From Catonia carolina (taxonomy: Eukaryota > Arthropoda > Insecta > Hemiptera > Achilidae), in the NCBI GenBank assembly GCA_035578175.1, contig JAQMRL010000014.1, forward strand, positions 11,260,274 to 11,324,273: DNA of 64,000 bases. Reading direction: 5' to 3'. Shown one piece after another: positions 1 through 11,639 of the stretch. How positions within the stretch are numbered: position 1 is the stretch's first letter; each line of letters begins with the position of its first letter. The notes under the pieces are model-generated. The model saw nothing but the letters and a program-made list of their open reading frames with translations. It had not been told where the DNA came from and ran no database searches. A program made the position numbers and the translations under genes.

Positions 1-178
1 TGCGACCATTTTTGAATTTTTCAATCCATACGTAGACACTTCGTTGTAGCAAAACACTGTTCCCGTACTGTACCGAAAGTCTTCTATGAATTTCGGCCCC
101 TGATACACCTTCCGACCACAAAAAACGGATCACTGAACGTTGCTCTTCTTTGGTGCAAATAGAAAGCGGAGCGGCCAT
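1..178 (-). pseudogene. mariner-like transposase, N-terminal part cut by window edge
   Basis: Reading leftward from an ATG at 178-176, the frame is open to the window edge (about 59 residues). It resembles the first helix-turn-helix of mariner transposases: KEEQRSVIRFLWSEG, then EIHRRL, then VYVWIEKFKNG. The same layout (AVIEFLTAEK, EIYRRL, VNRWVIKF) is seen in the intact mariner at 22.4-23.8 kb, but the sequences differ clearly, so this is another lineage. The catalytic domain lies outside the window, so whether it is whole cannot be judged. No terminal repeat was recognised to its right. Confidence 0.7.
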
Positions 179-351
179 GATTAACAGCACGACAGCGATA
201 ACAAAACTAACCTAGCAGCTTGAAACTTGCATACATATAACCACAAATAAACAAAGCATGCGTCATCAACCCAAAATGACAGTACTGCCAATATAAACAA
301 AAATATAACTAAATTGCGGATAATAATTGACTTACCCTCAGAGTTGTGTTT

Positions 352-668
352 TTTATCACATGGTCAGCTAATTAAATGACAGAATTATTAAAGAACAAAA
401 GAGGTAGAGGTGTAAAAGACACTAACCAGAGTTATCTCCTGTGAAAGTAATGAAATTCATTATACAGCCAGACCCTGTGGTGAATGAAGTAAATATGTCA
501 CTTGCAGAGTGGAAAATATGTGCTTTTCAGAGGGCCCGGCATGCTGGTAAGCATACTTTTTCCATTCAGTGAGGAAGGCAATTGTAAACTAACTCACTCC
601 TCATTTTACCTAGTAAAACTTCTACAGGTTCAAACCAGCCTTTCGGCTGACCACCTTAACTACATAGG
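352..668 (+). repeat. 393-bp (AAC)n retroposon family, 5'-truncated copy
   Basis: Matches the full-length copy at 27705-28097 from the segment TTATCACATGGTCAGC to the 3' segment AGCCTTTCGGCTGA, with scattered differences. The short open frame inside is not conserved between copies and is not coding. Confidence 0.8.
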
Positions 669-694
669 TAGATATGTGTTGAAAAAATAAATGG

Positions 695-1003
695 TCACCC
701 AATTATATGACTGAACTATTTAAGAACAGAAGAGGTAGAAGTGTAAAAGACACTAATCAGAGTTATCTCCTCTGAAAGTAATGAATTTCATTACACAGCC
801 AGACCCTGTAGTGAAGAAGTGAAGGTGTCATTTGCATGGTGCAAAGTAGATGCTTTTTAGAGGGTCTGGCATGCTGATAAGCATAGGCTACTTTTGTACT
901 CAGTGAGGAAGGCATGGGTACACCACCTCACTCCTCGTTTTACTTCATAAAACCTCTAGAGATTCAAAACCAGCCTTTCGGCTGTTGACCTAAATAACAA
1001 CAC
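695..1003 (+). repeat. 393-bp (AAC)n retroposon family, second copy in tandem
   Basis: Directly follows the previous copy in the same orientation. It ends in the usual CTTTCGGCTG hairpin and AACAACA tail. Confidence 0.8.
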
Positions 1004-1715
1004 TGCAGTATGTATAATTATCCATTTTCGGGTACCCGAATGAAATGTTAAATTCAATGGAAAATAATGTCCTATAGGTTTCATACGATACAGGCGTGTT
1101 TTTGCACTTTTCAGTAGATAAACCATGCATTTTTTTATATTAATTAAATAGAAATAAAGGCGGGAATAGAGACAAACAAGGGTACTTATCATGTGTGACA
1201 TTATGACTATACCCTTGTTAGTTTGTGACGCATGGACATTCCTCTTTCTTTGCCTGTATTGAAAAATCTGTTACTGTTTATTTCATGACTTTTCTCCTTA
1301 GTGACTGTTATGAATACTACATTTTATAAATCGCAAATAATAGTGAAAAATTGCACGAATAAACTATAACTTCCAGTTGATTGATTTTGATGAAAATGTT
1401 TGTCAGATAAATGTTAAAAGGCAGAAAGGATATTGAGAAAACCGGTATACACCAAGAAAACTTATTGGACTGAGTAATTATGGACTAAGCGCTTATATGA
1501 ACAGAACACACCAGGTGGACAGAAGAAAGGAGAAAAGCTTACAGTGAACGAATGCTGAGAATTTGGGGTGCAGAAAATGTCTAGTCACCTCACAGAAAAA
1601 AATTCAAAAAAGAAAATATTGGCCCAATACACGAGGTAAAAACTATATTGTGAATTGTTTACACTATTTTAGGATTACATTCTCAAACAATCTTAGTATT
1701 AGAAATAAAATAAAC
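1004..1715. other. no gene or known repeat recognised
   Basis: AT-rich stretch with only short open frames that lack any recognisable domain. No splice-bounded exon or terminal repeat was seen. Confidence 0.4.
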
Positions 1716-2012
1716 CCACCGGGTTGGTCTAGAGGTAAAGTCGTCGCCAAAATCAGCTGTTTAACAGCTGATTTTCGGAGACGAAGGTTCCTGGTTCAAA
1801 TCCTAGTAAAGGTAGTTACTTTTATAGAATTTGAATGCTAGACAGTGGTTACCGGTGTACTTTGATGGTTGGGGTTCAATTAACCATACTCTCTCAGGAA
1901 TGGTTGACCTGAGTCTGTACAAGACTACACCTCACACATCATCCTCATCTCATTGGGTCATGGGGTTGCTTATTGTTCTGAATTGAACAGATTGCAACGA
2001 ACACAAATTAGG
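1716..2012 (+). repeat. tRNA-derived SINE, family B
   Basis: Starts with an A-box-like GGTTGGTCTAGAGGTAAAG and has a B-box-like GGTTCAAATCC about 75 bp on. These are the internal RNA polymerase III promoter signals of a tRNA-derived SINE. The tRNA-unrelated body runs to a shared end near ACACAAATTAGG. Other copies are at 9290, 17033, 34412 (+) and 24835, 25230, 42655 (-). Confidence 0.75.
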
Positions 2013-2051
2013 GATTACAAAATAAAATAAAATGAAAAATAAATTACTTAC

Positions 2052-2887
2052 GGATCATTTGGTAAAGCTCCTTGTGAACAAATATAAAAACCACGACAAT
2101 CTGAATGAAGATCAGCATAAAAACCACCTTTAATTTTTCCTTCACATGTAAAATTTCCTTTTTCACTATTATCATTATTTAAATTAGATATTTCAGAGGT
2201 TGGTAACACTGCAGTTGTAATTTCTAATTGATCATTATTTATTCTTTTTCTAGATTTAATTACTCTTCCCGTATTATGATTATTATTTTCTAAATTTTTA
2301 AAATCGGAACTTTCTGTTGTTGTTGAATATCTACGACGAGATGTTTGTCTGTTATTGTTGTTATTATTTCTGTTTTCAACGATACTTTGAACGGTTGTAT
2401 ATCTATTTGTATTTCTATGATTAGATCGTCGTGAATATGTTGTTAAAGTTTTGTCATCTACATTTTTTTCTGTAATATGATCTCTAGATCTAATTACACT
2501 TGGTTCTGTTGTATGATCCATAGATCGTTCTTGATGATATTCTACTGTTGTGCTATGATTTCGTATATTTAAATTCGATTTGTTTCGTCTTGTTGCTGAA
2601 TTAATATTACTTCGGGTATTTATGTTAGATGTTAATGTCGATTCTGTAGTTGTTAATTCATTAACTTGATAATGAGATGGTTGTTTTCGGTTATTGTTAT
2701 TTACATTTGAATAACGATTGTTATTATTTGCTTGTGATGTTACTGTATCTTCTTTTAATATAACTCGTTGTAAATTTTGTCGTACATTTAATGATGTATT
2801 CAATGATGATGTAGGTTTGCTGGTATTATCAGATTGATAATTAATACGTTTTCTATTATTTAATGACATTCTATGATTGTAATTATG

Positions 2888-2922
<35 letters not shown>

Positions 2923-4366
2923 CTGTCAATTGAGCTGCTTCAAATCTTTCAAAATTTCTTTGTGGTGATATAATTCTATCAATTCTTTTCGGTATTATCA
3001 AAGAACTTGAATTTGTTGTTTTTGTTGTACTATCTTCTTTATCGCTTGATGAAGAATTAGTGTTTAAAAATTTATTTCTATTTAAAATTAAACGTCTTCG
3101 TGATGATGGATGTAAATCATCATCATCAGAATTTATAATCCTTGTTCCAGTTGATTGTTGTGATCTTGTATACGATATTTTCGGTATAATTTTTTTATCT
3201 GAATCTTCAGATAAACTGATTACTGGTGAATAATTAGTTTTTGATGTTATCGAATCTAAATTTGTATTATTACGTATTGAAGATCTTAAATTTGATGATC
3301 TACTAATAAAATTTAAAAATGGTTGAACCGTTGTCGGTTCATCAACTGTTTCAGAAACTTCATAATTATGTTTTGTATCTCGACGTTTTCTATGGGTTTC
3401 TATATTTAAATTTTTATCTAAATTTATATTATTTATTAAATTACGTTGTTTACCTGTTATAAATAAATTTAATCTAAATTTATCTCTTGCAGATACAACT
3501 GTATCGATATTATCACTATTATTTAAACTAACAATATTTAAATTTCTACTTTGTAATATCGGGGGAACATATTTTTTCATTACTGATGAAAATTCATTAA
3601 AAAATTTCCTTTCATCTGCTGATAATTCTAAATTTTCTATTAATGTATTATTATTATTATTAATTAAGATGGATTCACGATTATTACGTATTAAATTATG
3701 ATTAATTGTATCATTAATATTTAAATTCTTATGATACATTTTAAAATTATCGATAACTTTTTGTGATACATTTTGTAATTGTATCGTAAATTTATCGGTA
3801 TTGTTTATGTAATTAATAGTAAAATTATTATTATTACTAAAACTTAAACTCCTAATTCTACGTTTTTTATTATTTAAAAATTTATTTGAGCTTTGTTTTA
3901 AATATTTATAATATTTTTTAACAGGTAAATGTCTTTTTGTTTTACGATCAACAAGATTTGATCGTTTATTATTCATTTTACTTTTTGTTTTGATTTTTAT
4001 ATTTTTTATCATTGTATCTCTTTTATTTCGTCCAATCTTTGGAACGTCTTGGAAAAATGGATCAGAAGGTACATCGCCTTCTTGATATTCGTCATATGAA
4101 GTTGGTGGTGTACGTGTACGATTATTTACTATTTCGATATCACTTTCTTCGCTATCATGATGCGATTGTGTTTGAAGAGGTTTATTATGATGATTTGTAG
4201 ACCCAGAATTCGCTCCACCAGTTCGAACACTTGTCGTTGTACTAGTTGATGTAACTACGGCTATTGATTGAGGTTGGGGTGATAAACTTCTATGTGATGT
4301 TTGTCTTACAAATGAATTGTGCTGTTGGTTTTGTTTCTGCTGTTGTTCTTCTTTCAGTCGGTTCAC
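2052..4366 (-). CDS. chitin-binding (CBM14) protein, Asn-rich linker exon
   Basis: Largest and most 3' exon seen of the minus-strand chitin-binding gene: 771 codons plus 2 nt. An acceptor (CTTTTGTAG) lies just before GTG at 4366, and the donor GTAAGT starts at 2051. The apparent start at 4366 is an internal Val codon in phase 0 with the upstream exon, not a true start. The protein is extremely rich in Asn, Ser, Thr and Arg, with a run of ten Asn (about 2891-2921) and basic stretches such as RNKRDT and KTKRHLPVKKYYK. The last 35 residues begin a second peritrophin-A domain: FTCEGKIKGGFYADL, then C (SDCRGFYIC). Its remaining cysteines must lie in an exon left of the window. Such proteins are secreted and bind chitin in cuticle or tracheal matrix; the linker may act as an extended mucin-like spacer (inference). 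It cannot be assigned to a named family member. Confidence 0.85.
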
Positions 4367-4589
4367 CTACAAAAGAGAAAATAGAAAAATAATTACAAAA
4401 TTCTGTGCCCTAGAGCTTTGGTTCCCAACCAGTGGTACGCGAGACCATTTCTGGTTGTAGGCAGATATCTTTAAAATACAAAAATAAAAAATTAATTATT
4501 CAATTTTGTTTTATAGAGGATTTCGATTTTACAGGAAAGAGGATATCCAACTCATCGGTTAAATGCAATTAAAATTTATACATAAATAC

Positions 4590-5430
4590 AGGTACGAATC
4601 GACTGGACGAAATAAGTATCTATCAAGGAGTGACACAAGGGTGCAGTTTATCACCCACCTTATTTAACGTATGGATCACATTTTTCACCAGTGAAAAAGC
4701 AAGGTTAGTTTGGGAATTAGGTTGAACAATGAAGTTTATCTCAAAGCTTTACCATTTGCGGATGATTTGTGGATTGTGCAAGAGAATGAGGATGAACTTC
4801 TGAGATTGGTATATGTTTTAAATGAATTATGCAAAAAATATAATTTCAATGTTTCCATAAAAAAAGTCAAAGGTAATGTCATTTACTGGTAAATATCCTA
4901 CCAGGTCTAAAATTGTGGTAGATTATATAGTGATATAGTTGTCACATCAGGTTTGATCAAGATTTGGACATATAGAAGAAAGTTAACAAATTCTGAACAG
5001 TGTACGGCAATATTAGCAGAATCCTAGGGAGGAAAACAAGAAGAAAAACCCAGATAAAGTTTTACAAGGTGATGGCTGCCCCAGACCTACTCTAAGAAAA
5101 TGAGTCGTGGATTAGTACCTGACCACAGAAAGAAGAGTACAGGCAGCAGAGATGCAATTCCTGTGAAGACCAAAGGGTTGCAGTCGTAGGGATCAATTAA
5201 GAAATGAGGACATAAGAACAGAAATGGATGTTTACAACCTAAATCAAAGGATTGCAGAATATCGTAATCAATGGAGGGAGCACGTAGAGAGAATGCCTGA
5301 GGGAAGGATCCCCCTCAGTGTTTTGCAATACAGACTGGTGGGGAGAAGAGATGTTGGGAGGCCATGCAAAAGATGGCAACAATTCAGTAGTTTGTCGCTG
5401 TTGTGAGTCGGAACAGGCGGGTGTATAATC
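4590..5430 (+). pseudogene. non-LTR retrotransposon reverse transcriptase fragment (type 1)
   Basis: Broken remnant of a LINE. Near 4620-4670 the translation GVTQGCSLSPTLFN matches the conserved RT block before the catalytic box, and FADDLW at about 4753-4770 is the YADD/FADD catalytic motif. Stops and frameshifts follow, then a C-terminal segment (YRNQWREHVERMPEGRIP ... VGRPCKRWQ) at 5224-5390. The C-terminal part is related to the minus-strand copy at 53.3-54.1 kb. It lies in an intron of the chitin-binding gene and is not functional. Confidence 0.75.
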
Positions 5431-5689
5431 CTTGATTCTAAGAAAAAGATTAATTTAACATAAATAAATTAAATGTCAATGAATAATTTAATAACTTTCA
5501 TTAAATAGGTTAACATTAACTTGAAAAATATTGATATATGATTATTTTAAATATTTTTCCTGTTTTAACAGAAAAGACCCCAGGAATTATACTTATTTGT
5601 GAGAGACATAAATCTTGATACTATCCAGTGCGTAGGTGAAGAGGCTCTTCACCTGAATAACCGCCGCTGCTAGATCCTGAACAAACCTT

Positions 5690-7395
5690 AGGTTTAGGTG
5701 TTACAATATATATTTAGTATCTGGAAAGCTTGAAGTCAAAGCAGGCGTTCCACAAGGGTCAGTTTTAGGTCCAATTCTGTTTCTATTGTACATTAAAAAG
5801 CTACCAGAAGTCATACCTAATGGCAGAGCTTTGTTGTTTGCTGATGACACTTCAGTAATCAGTAAAAGTTTACTGGTAGATGCTCTTGAAGTAAATACAC
5901 ATGTTAATATAGAGTCCATAGTACAGTTCTTGAATCAAATGTCATTAACAGTTGTCATTAAAATTTTCAGTACTTGCAGTTCAGAAACAAACATATCGTT
6001 AAAGAAAGTAGAGAAGTGGATGTATTTATTCATAAAAATAGTCTCGAGCATGTAGAAACAGTGAGTTCCTAGGAGTATCTCTAGACAGATTTTTGTCTTG
6101 GGACTTCTATCAAGGCCACTATTTAAGGAGCTTAAATTGCTTACAGTTCCCTCTCTCTACATTTTTGAGGTGATTATATATGTTAGGCAAAATAATTTTA
6201 TGCAGAATATTTCAATGTTCACAACCATAACATGGGAAACAGAAATGATTGTTATGTGGCTAATCACTCCACAAAATTGTTTGAACAAAAACCTACTTAT
6301 GCAGGGAGAAAATTCATGAATAAATTACCCCAATTTTTAAAATGTTGTGACAATTTGCATTCCTTTAAAAAAATCTGAACAATTACTTGATCGGTGAAAC
6401 TTTTTATAGAGTACAGGAATTTCTTTCTTGATAGTAGTGATACATTAGGTGATTCTCATACGAGAGGGTACCCAAAATAACCGGAATTATTTTTCTAAAG
6501 CTATTAATTTTCAATTTTTTTACAAAACAACCTTATCTCCTTTAAAATACTCTCCATTACAACTAATACATTTATCCCATCGATGCTTCCACTGTTTGAA
6601 ACATTTTTTGTAGTCATCTTTAGAAATGGCTGACAGCTCCTCCCTCGTTTTTTTCTTGACCACTTCAATGTTGTCAAATTGGTGTCCTTTAATGTCCCTT
6701 TTCATGCATGGAAATAAGAAAAAACCGCACAGAGCCAGGTCAGGCGAGTAAGGTGCGTGGGGCAGCGGAAACATACCATTTTTAGTCAAAAAATCTTTCA
6801 CCGAGATGGCTATGTGTGCAGGAGCATTGTCGTGGTGGAAGAACCAGTCTCCTGTCTGCCACAAATCAGATTTTTTTTAACGAACACTGTTGCGCAATAT
6901 TCTTAAAAGTTCCAAACTGTCAGTTGACGGTCTGAGAGCACACGCTGTCAATTTTTTAAACATTTTCGTCGTTTCGGGCAATTGATGGACATCCAGAACG
7001 AGGTTTGTCATCAATCGACATGTCGCCATTTTTAAACCGAGAAAACCACTCATATACTTGAGATTTTCCCATAGCGTCATCTTTGTAAGGTCTGTTCAAC
7101 ATCAAAACAGTTTCAGCAGCACTTTTACTGAGTAGAAAACAAAATTTCACAGCTACACGTTGTTCATTTAAACTTGCCATCATAAAAACAGAACAGCGCT
7201 AGCAAAAACAATCACTGCAGAAGAATATTGAACTCGCAATGAGTTGCACTATACATGTCTGTGTAGCAGAAATGCGTACTACACAAGCACCGTCCACAGC
7301 AATGCTATTCCGGTTACTTTTGGGTACCCCCTCGTATGTATTTCAGGTGTTATAACTGACATGTCCTATACTCCTCCTGGAGTCTCCTGGACGTA
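5690..7395 (+). pseudogene. non-LTR retrotransposon fragment (type 2, jockey-like), interrupted by a mariner
   Basis: At 5738 onward the frame reads GVPQGSVLGPILFLLYI then FADDTSVIS, the two best conserved RT motifs of jockey/CR1-type elements. Frame breaks follow, and a C-terminal tract (VPSLYIFEVIIYVRQNNFMQ) starts near 6140. The 3' end resumes at 7337 after a mariner at 6461-7334 and ends near 7395 in a short A-rich tail. A second copy of the same 3' part lies on the minus strand at 14447-14990 and lacks the mariner, so it serves as an empty site. Dead copy. Confidence 0.8.
6461..7334 (-). mobile_element. internally deleted mariner with TA duplication
   Basis: Bounded by inverted repeats beginning CGAGAGGGTACCCAAAATAA at the left and, reversed, CGAGGGGGTACCCAAAAGTA at the right, each flanked by TA (6459-6460 and 7335-7336). 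At 874 bp it is shorter than the roughly 1.3 kb usual for mariners. The minus strand encodes the N-terminal helix-turn-helix region (7183-6956) and, after a deletion, the C-terminal third (from about 6864). The first catalytic Asp region is missing. The second Asp is present in HHDNAPAH, but at the third position, 34 residues on, the sequence reads YSPDLALCG, with Gly instead of Asp. It cannot make an active transposase. Confidence 0.9.
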
Positions 7396-7468
7396 AAAAA
7401 AGAGTTATGAATATTATGTCATTTAAAAAAATAATTTAGCTCAAAAAAATTGTGGCATTTTGCGTTAC

Positions 7469-7645
7469 CTTGAATTGATGTAGTAAGTAAGGTGAAGCAT
7501 TAGTATCTTGATCAAAGTGCTGTTGATGAAAGCTAAATGGTTTTGGACGTTCAGTTTGAGCCGGTGGTGGTGAAGATGGGGATGACTGCGACAAAATATT
7601 CTGCTGATGATGTTGATGATAATTTTGTTGCGATGATGGAAACCT

Positions 7646-7695
<50 letters not shown>

Positions 7696-8152
7696 GATGT
7701 TGATGTTGTTGCTGAGCGTAATGATTCCCAAATCGTTCTGATTGGATATTAGATGTTGATGATTGAGATTGTGGAGTTCTGTTTGGTTGAAATAATTGTG
7801 ATTGAGGTCGTTGTAATGGAAAATGATGATTATTTGATTGAGATAATGAATGTGTTTGTATTTGTGGTGGTCTTGGTAATGTTTGTTGTGTTTGTTGATG
7901 ATGAAATTGATATAATGTAGGTTGTTTTGTTGTATGTTGTTGTTGTTGTTGTTGGAATAGATTTTGATTATTTTGTTGTTGTTTTCGTATTTGTTGTTGT
8001 TGTTGTTGTTGGGATTGTTTGTTGTTTATATTCTCATCATCATCATCATCAACATCATCGATTTCATGTAACTGTAAGCTTTGTTGAAATGCGTTATGAA
8101 GTGCAAGTAAAGCAGCGATTGATTCTGGTGAACTGGATGGGTACTGGACAAC
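7469..8152 (-). CDS. chitin-binding (CBM14) protein, Gln-rich exon
   Basis: An exon of 228 codons, phase 0 at both ends: acceptor TTTCAG before 8152 and donor GTAACG from 7468. It begins VVQYPSSSPESIAALLALHN, then an acidic run (DDVDDDDDEN), then long Gln stretches broken by His, Asn, Ser and Pro. A tract of about 16 consecutive Gln codons (CAA, seen as TTG repeats on the plus strand near 7650-7700) is a likely length-polymorphic site. It ends LHQFK and joins VNRLKEEQ of the next exon. The amphipathic IAALLALHNAFQQSLQL segment may form a helix. The Asn-run frame on the same strand is a reading-frame artefact. Confidence 0.85.
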
Positions 8153-9289
8153 CTGAAATCAACAAAATAGCCTATAGAAATGTATTTTTCTTCGTTTTTT
8201 TAACTTATTAATTTATAATCAGCCTGTACAATGTGGCTTTAAGCAAATCATTATAACAGAACCAAAATGACATGAGTGAATTAGACAGCCTTTGCTGTAA
8301 CTACCATTAAATAAAATTCTCTACCTGAGAAGAAAATGGTGTTAACTCCATTTTGGTGATTTTTCAGAGGAGCCAATAAGTAGCAGTATTATCTTTTTAT
8401 TATTTCAACAAAATTTCAGTACGTGTTAGAAACTTGAAATTTACACCCAGTTTCTACAGGAATTCTTATCCACAAATTTGTTAATTCATAACTTTGTCAA
8501 CTTTTATACTACTTTGCATCCAAACAGGACTTAAAACCTTAACGGCTTTCTGTGTTTTGTCACTTTTTTACATTCTACATTAGTGTTAACTCCAATATAC
8601 AGTAAGTTGAAAAAAAACTTTTGTAAAATACCTAATGCTAACACTACTTTTATAAACAAGCAGCATTTTATACACAATGTTTGAAAAAATTTCAAAATTT
8701 ACCAGTTACCTACTTTAGTAATAGATGAAAACATCAAATTCAAGCAAAATTTACTTGACTATCGGTAAAATACATTCAATAACGAGTTTACAAAAATTTT
8801 GTACATAAACTACAAATTTAAAGCATTAGAGCATTTTTTTCTAATTTTAAAGACAGTTTTAACTCAATTTTTCCAAAATTCGAGTCAACACTCTTTAAGT
8901 TAACTCTTTGGTACAGAATTATAAAATAAAGTTAATAACAAAAAAAGAAAAATTGCAAAGAATATGTACAATGTGAATAAGAGAAGTGAAAAAGATTAAA
9001 TTTTGAAATTTCACTTTAGATTAAAAGCTAGTGATGAAGATGAATGGTGAATTGAGTTTCATGCATGGATTAAAAACGTAAGTCTAAATCGAGTATGTGA
9101 GATCTTTAGAGGCGCTTAGTTGCCTCACTGTTGTCCAGCAAATTTAATGCTAGATGTTTCTGGTACTTGTTTAACCTTAGCTAGTACCGGAGGCTCAGAT
9201 CTCTTATCTCTTCTGTCGTTGAACAGTGAGTGTAAAATTGTGAATAATTTCAACAACAGTAGAAAATCAAAAGCGTTTAAAAGTGATCA
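8153..9289. other. intron sequence, nothing recognised
   Basis: Part of the intron between the Gln-rich and Thr/His-rich exons of the chitin-binding gene. AT-rich; no open frame of note and no family shared with the rest of the window was seen. Confidence 0.4.
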
Positions 9290-9576
9290 ACCACTGGGTT
9301 AGTCTAGTGGGATAAGTCATCACCACGAGTCAGCTGTTTAACAGCTAATTTTCGAAGACAAAGGTTCCATGGTTCAAATCCTAGTAAAAGTAGTACTTTT
9401 GTACGTATTTATATACTAGTGATTACTAGTGGTTACAGTGGACTTTATTGGTTGGGGTTCATTTAACCATACTCTCTGTACAAGATTACTGTACAAGATT
9501 ACACCTCATTTACACATCATCCTCATCTCATTGGGTCATGGGGTTGCTAATTGTTCTGAATTTAACAGATTGTATT
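9290..9576 (+). repeat. tRNA-derived SINE, family B
   Basis: A-box region GGGTTAGTCTAGTGG and B-box-like GGTTCAAATCC, then the family body ending near TTTAACAGATTGT. More diverged than the copy at 1716. Confidence 0.7.
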
Positions 9577-9816
9577 GTAGGGTGATGTCACAAAGAAAGC
9601 ACCGGCATCTCGCTTCACCACCTGCATTGAGAGGAATGGCGACTATGTCGAAAAATAGCTTACGTATGTACTAAAGTAATCATGTAGTTACTTTGTTTAA
9701 ATAAAAAATTTTAAAACCTACAAAAATTCAGGACACTTACTTTCTGGATTACGTCGTATAATACACAATAATAATTTGACACAAATAAATAATACATAAT
9801 AGAATCTAAAATCTAC

Positions 9817-10198
9817 CTGAGGTACAATCGTAGTAGCTGGTAATGAGGTAGTGGGTCTATTACTTGTCGGAGGAATAGATGTAGTTGTAGATAATTGGGA
9901 AGAAGATGTTCTTGACGAAGTAGAAGATGGAAAATGATTATGATGATGAAAATGTTGCTGATGATGATGATGGTGATGTTGAGAATGCTGAGGATGTCGC
10001 GGTGGTGAAGATAATGGTGGAGCAGCAGAAGGTTGAGGGCGTTTCGTGGTAGTCGTTAATAAAGGTGTGAAGGTTGTTTGTTGGTCATTTGTGTCGAAAT
10101 GATCGTCTTCAATATCTCCGTCTTCAATTTTTTGGCACTCTTCATCTTCATCCGGATTGCATTCTTCTTCAATGATATCTTCACTTTCTGGTTCAATC
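9817..10198 (-). CDS. chitin-binding (CBM14) protein, acidic then Thr/His-rich exon
   Basis: 382 nt between acceptor GTCCTAG (at 10199) and donor GTAGAT (from 9816). Phases agree with both neighbours: 2 nt are carried in and it ends on a codon boundary. It starts with an acidic part containing two cysteines (EEECNPDEDEEC), then a Thr/Ser/Pro-rich section (TPLLTTTTKRP, STSSRTSSS) that would suit O-glycosylation in a mucin-like spacer, and a His/Gln patch (HHHHHQQHFHHHNH). It is the first linker exon after the complete chitin-binding domain. The composition is typical of linkers in cuticular proteins analogous to peritrophins; glycosylation is inferred. Confidence 0.85.
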
Positions 10199-10629
10199 CT
10201 AGGACAAGTAGCAATAAAATATTTCTTTAAAAAAAATTTTTACATTTTCTATCACATTATACTAGTATATTAACTCTTTCAGTACCAACGTCCGGAAAAC
10301 AGGATGTCAATATCTTTTATACCTTGGACAATTCGAATTGGCACAAGCAGCTTCGGTGTATGTAAAAACAATTACAATACATCAAATTAAAACTTGTTTT
10401 ATTGTTGGTTACAGGATGTACATTAATTTTCGGAAATCAATAGTGTATTAAATATAACGAATTACGCATAAAAATAACCTGTTTTTAACCACTTTTCCAG
10501 AATTTCCAACTTGAAGGTAGTACTATTACTTTCTTCACGCATACTTTAAAATGTAGATATGTAAAAATCTAGATATATTAATGTAAATCTGTAATGATGA
10601 ATTCTGTTTTTTAATAAAACAAGCTTTAA

Positions 10630-11332
10630 GGGGGTAGTCAACCCAAAAAATGAAAATGAAAACTTCTGGCTATAATTTATCATTATTTATTTTAAATGAA
10701 AAAATAATTTAATAGTAATGATCTACCGTTTGAACCAAGCCAAAAAATTAATTACAGCCTCTAATATAAGGGTGAGGTTGGAAAAGCGGGCTTTTACGGG
10801 GAATAAAATATCTCAGGAACCAAGAAAGATATCAACATGATTCTTATGCTACAAAATACAGAAAATTGCTGTCTATTATCTGTTGTATGTACTTGTATGT
10901 ATTTTTTCTTATAAGAAATTTATTGAAGAAAAACCAGATTTTCAAAAACATTTATTTTATGTAGGTATTCACAGATTATTTTGTAACTAAATCCCTATTA
11001 AGGCTTTTGTAATAATCATTCCACAGATAATAGAGTAAGAAATTATGAACATTTGAAAAAAACATCATCCAAGTATCTCCAATACAAAGCAAAATATTTA
11101 ATTCCCAAGAATGTAGAATCATGCAAAAACCAAATTTCCGGAAAACTTAAAGTTGAAGGAATAATTTCACTCGCCTTGCTAGTGAGCTTTATTTTAAACA
11201 GAAGTTTTATAACTTTCTGTCAGCGTACAAACAAAGTAAACAAATGTTGTGCTTCAGAAAATTTTAAACTTCAAATAAATGCAAAAAACAATCGAAATTT
11301 AAAAAAATAATCTTCTTGAGTTGACTACCCCC
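10630..11332. mobile_element. TTAA-flanked MITE (piggyBac-type), 703 bp
   Basis: TTAA at 10626-10629 and 11333-11336 flank inverted ends GGGGGTAGTCAACCC and (reversed) GGGGGTAGTCAACTC. Exact TTAA duplication is the mark of piggyBac-superfamily insertion. The 85-codon open frame inside (11053-11310) has no transposase motif, so this is a non-autonomous element. It sits in an intron of the chitin-binding gene. Confidence 0.8.
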
Positions 11333-11426
11333 TTAATTTGATATATTGTAATTGTTTTTACATAACACAGTTGATAAGATATTGCTGTTTAATGACAGGT
11401 GTTTTCTTTCGTGATTTTTTATTATT

Positions 11427-11560
11427 TTTACTTTCTCTTGCCTATATGAATATATAGGAAGGAAAGTATTGTTTTCATGTCGATTTTTCGAAATCGAGTT
11501 TTCACCGGATCTATACGTTTTCAGACCCCCTGAACCCAAAAAACATGTTTTTAGCGATTG

Positions 11561-11639
<79 letters not shown>

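Noticed and set aside
502..690. Recurrent short frames with HSSFYLVK-type peptides (also 16.6, 18.6, 19.4 and 32.6 kb)
   Set aside because: They lie in copies of the 393-bp retroposon; length and frame are not conserved, so it is non-coding.
7465..7731. Minus-strand frame with a run of Asn over the CAA tract
   Set aside because: Phase from the flanking exons and splice sites selects the Gln frame; the Asn frame is a shadow.
11053..11310. 85-codon frame considered as a small gene
   Set aside because: It lies inside a TTAA-flanked MITE and reaches almost to its terminal repeat, with no domain or splice context.
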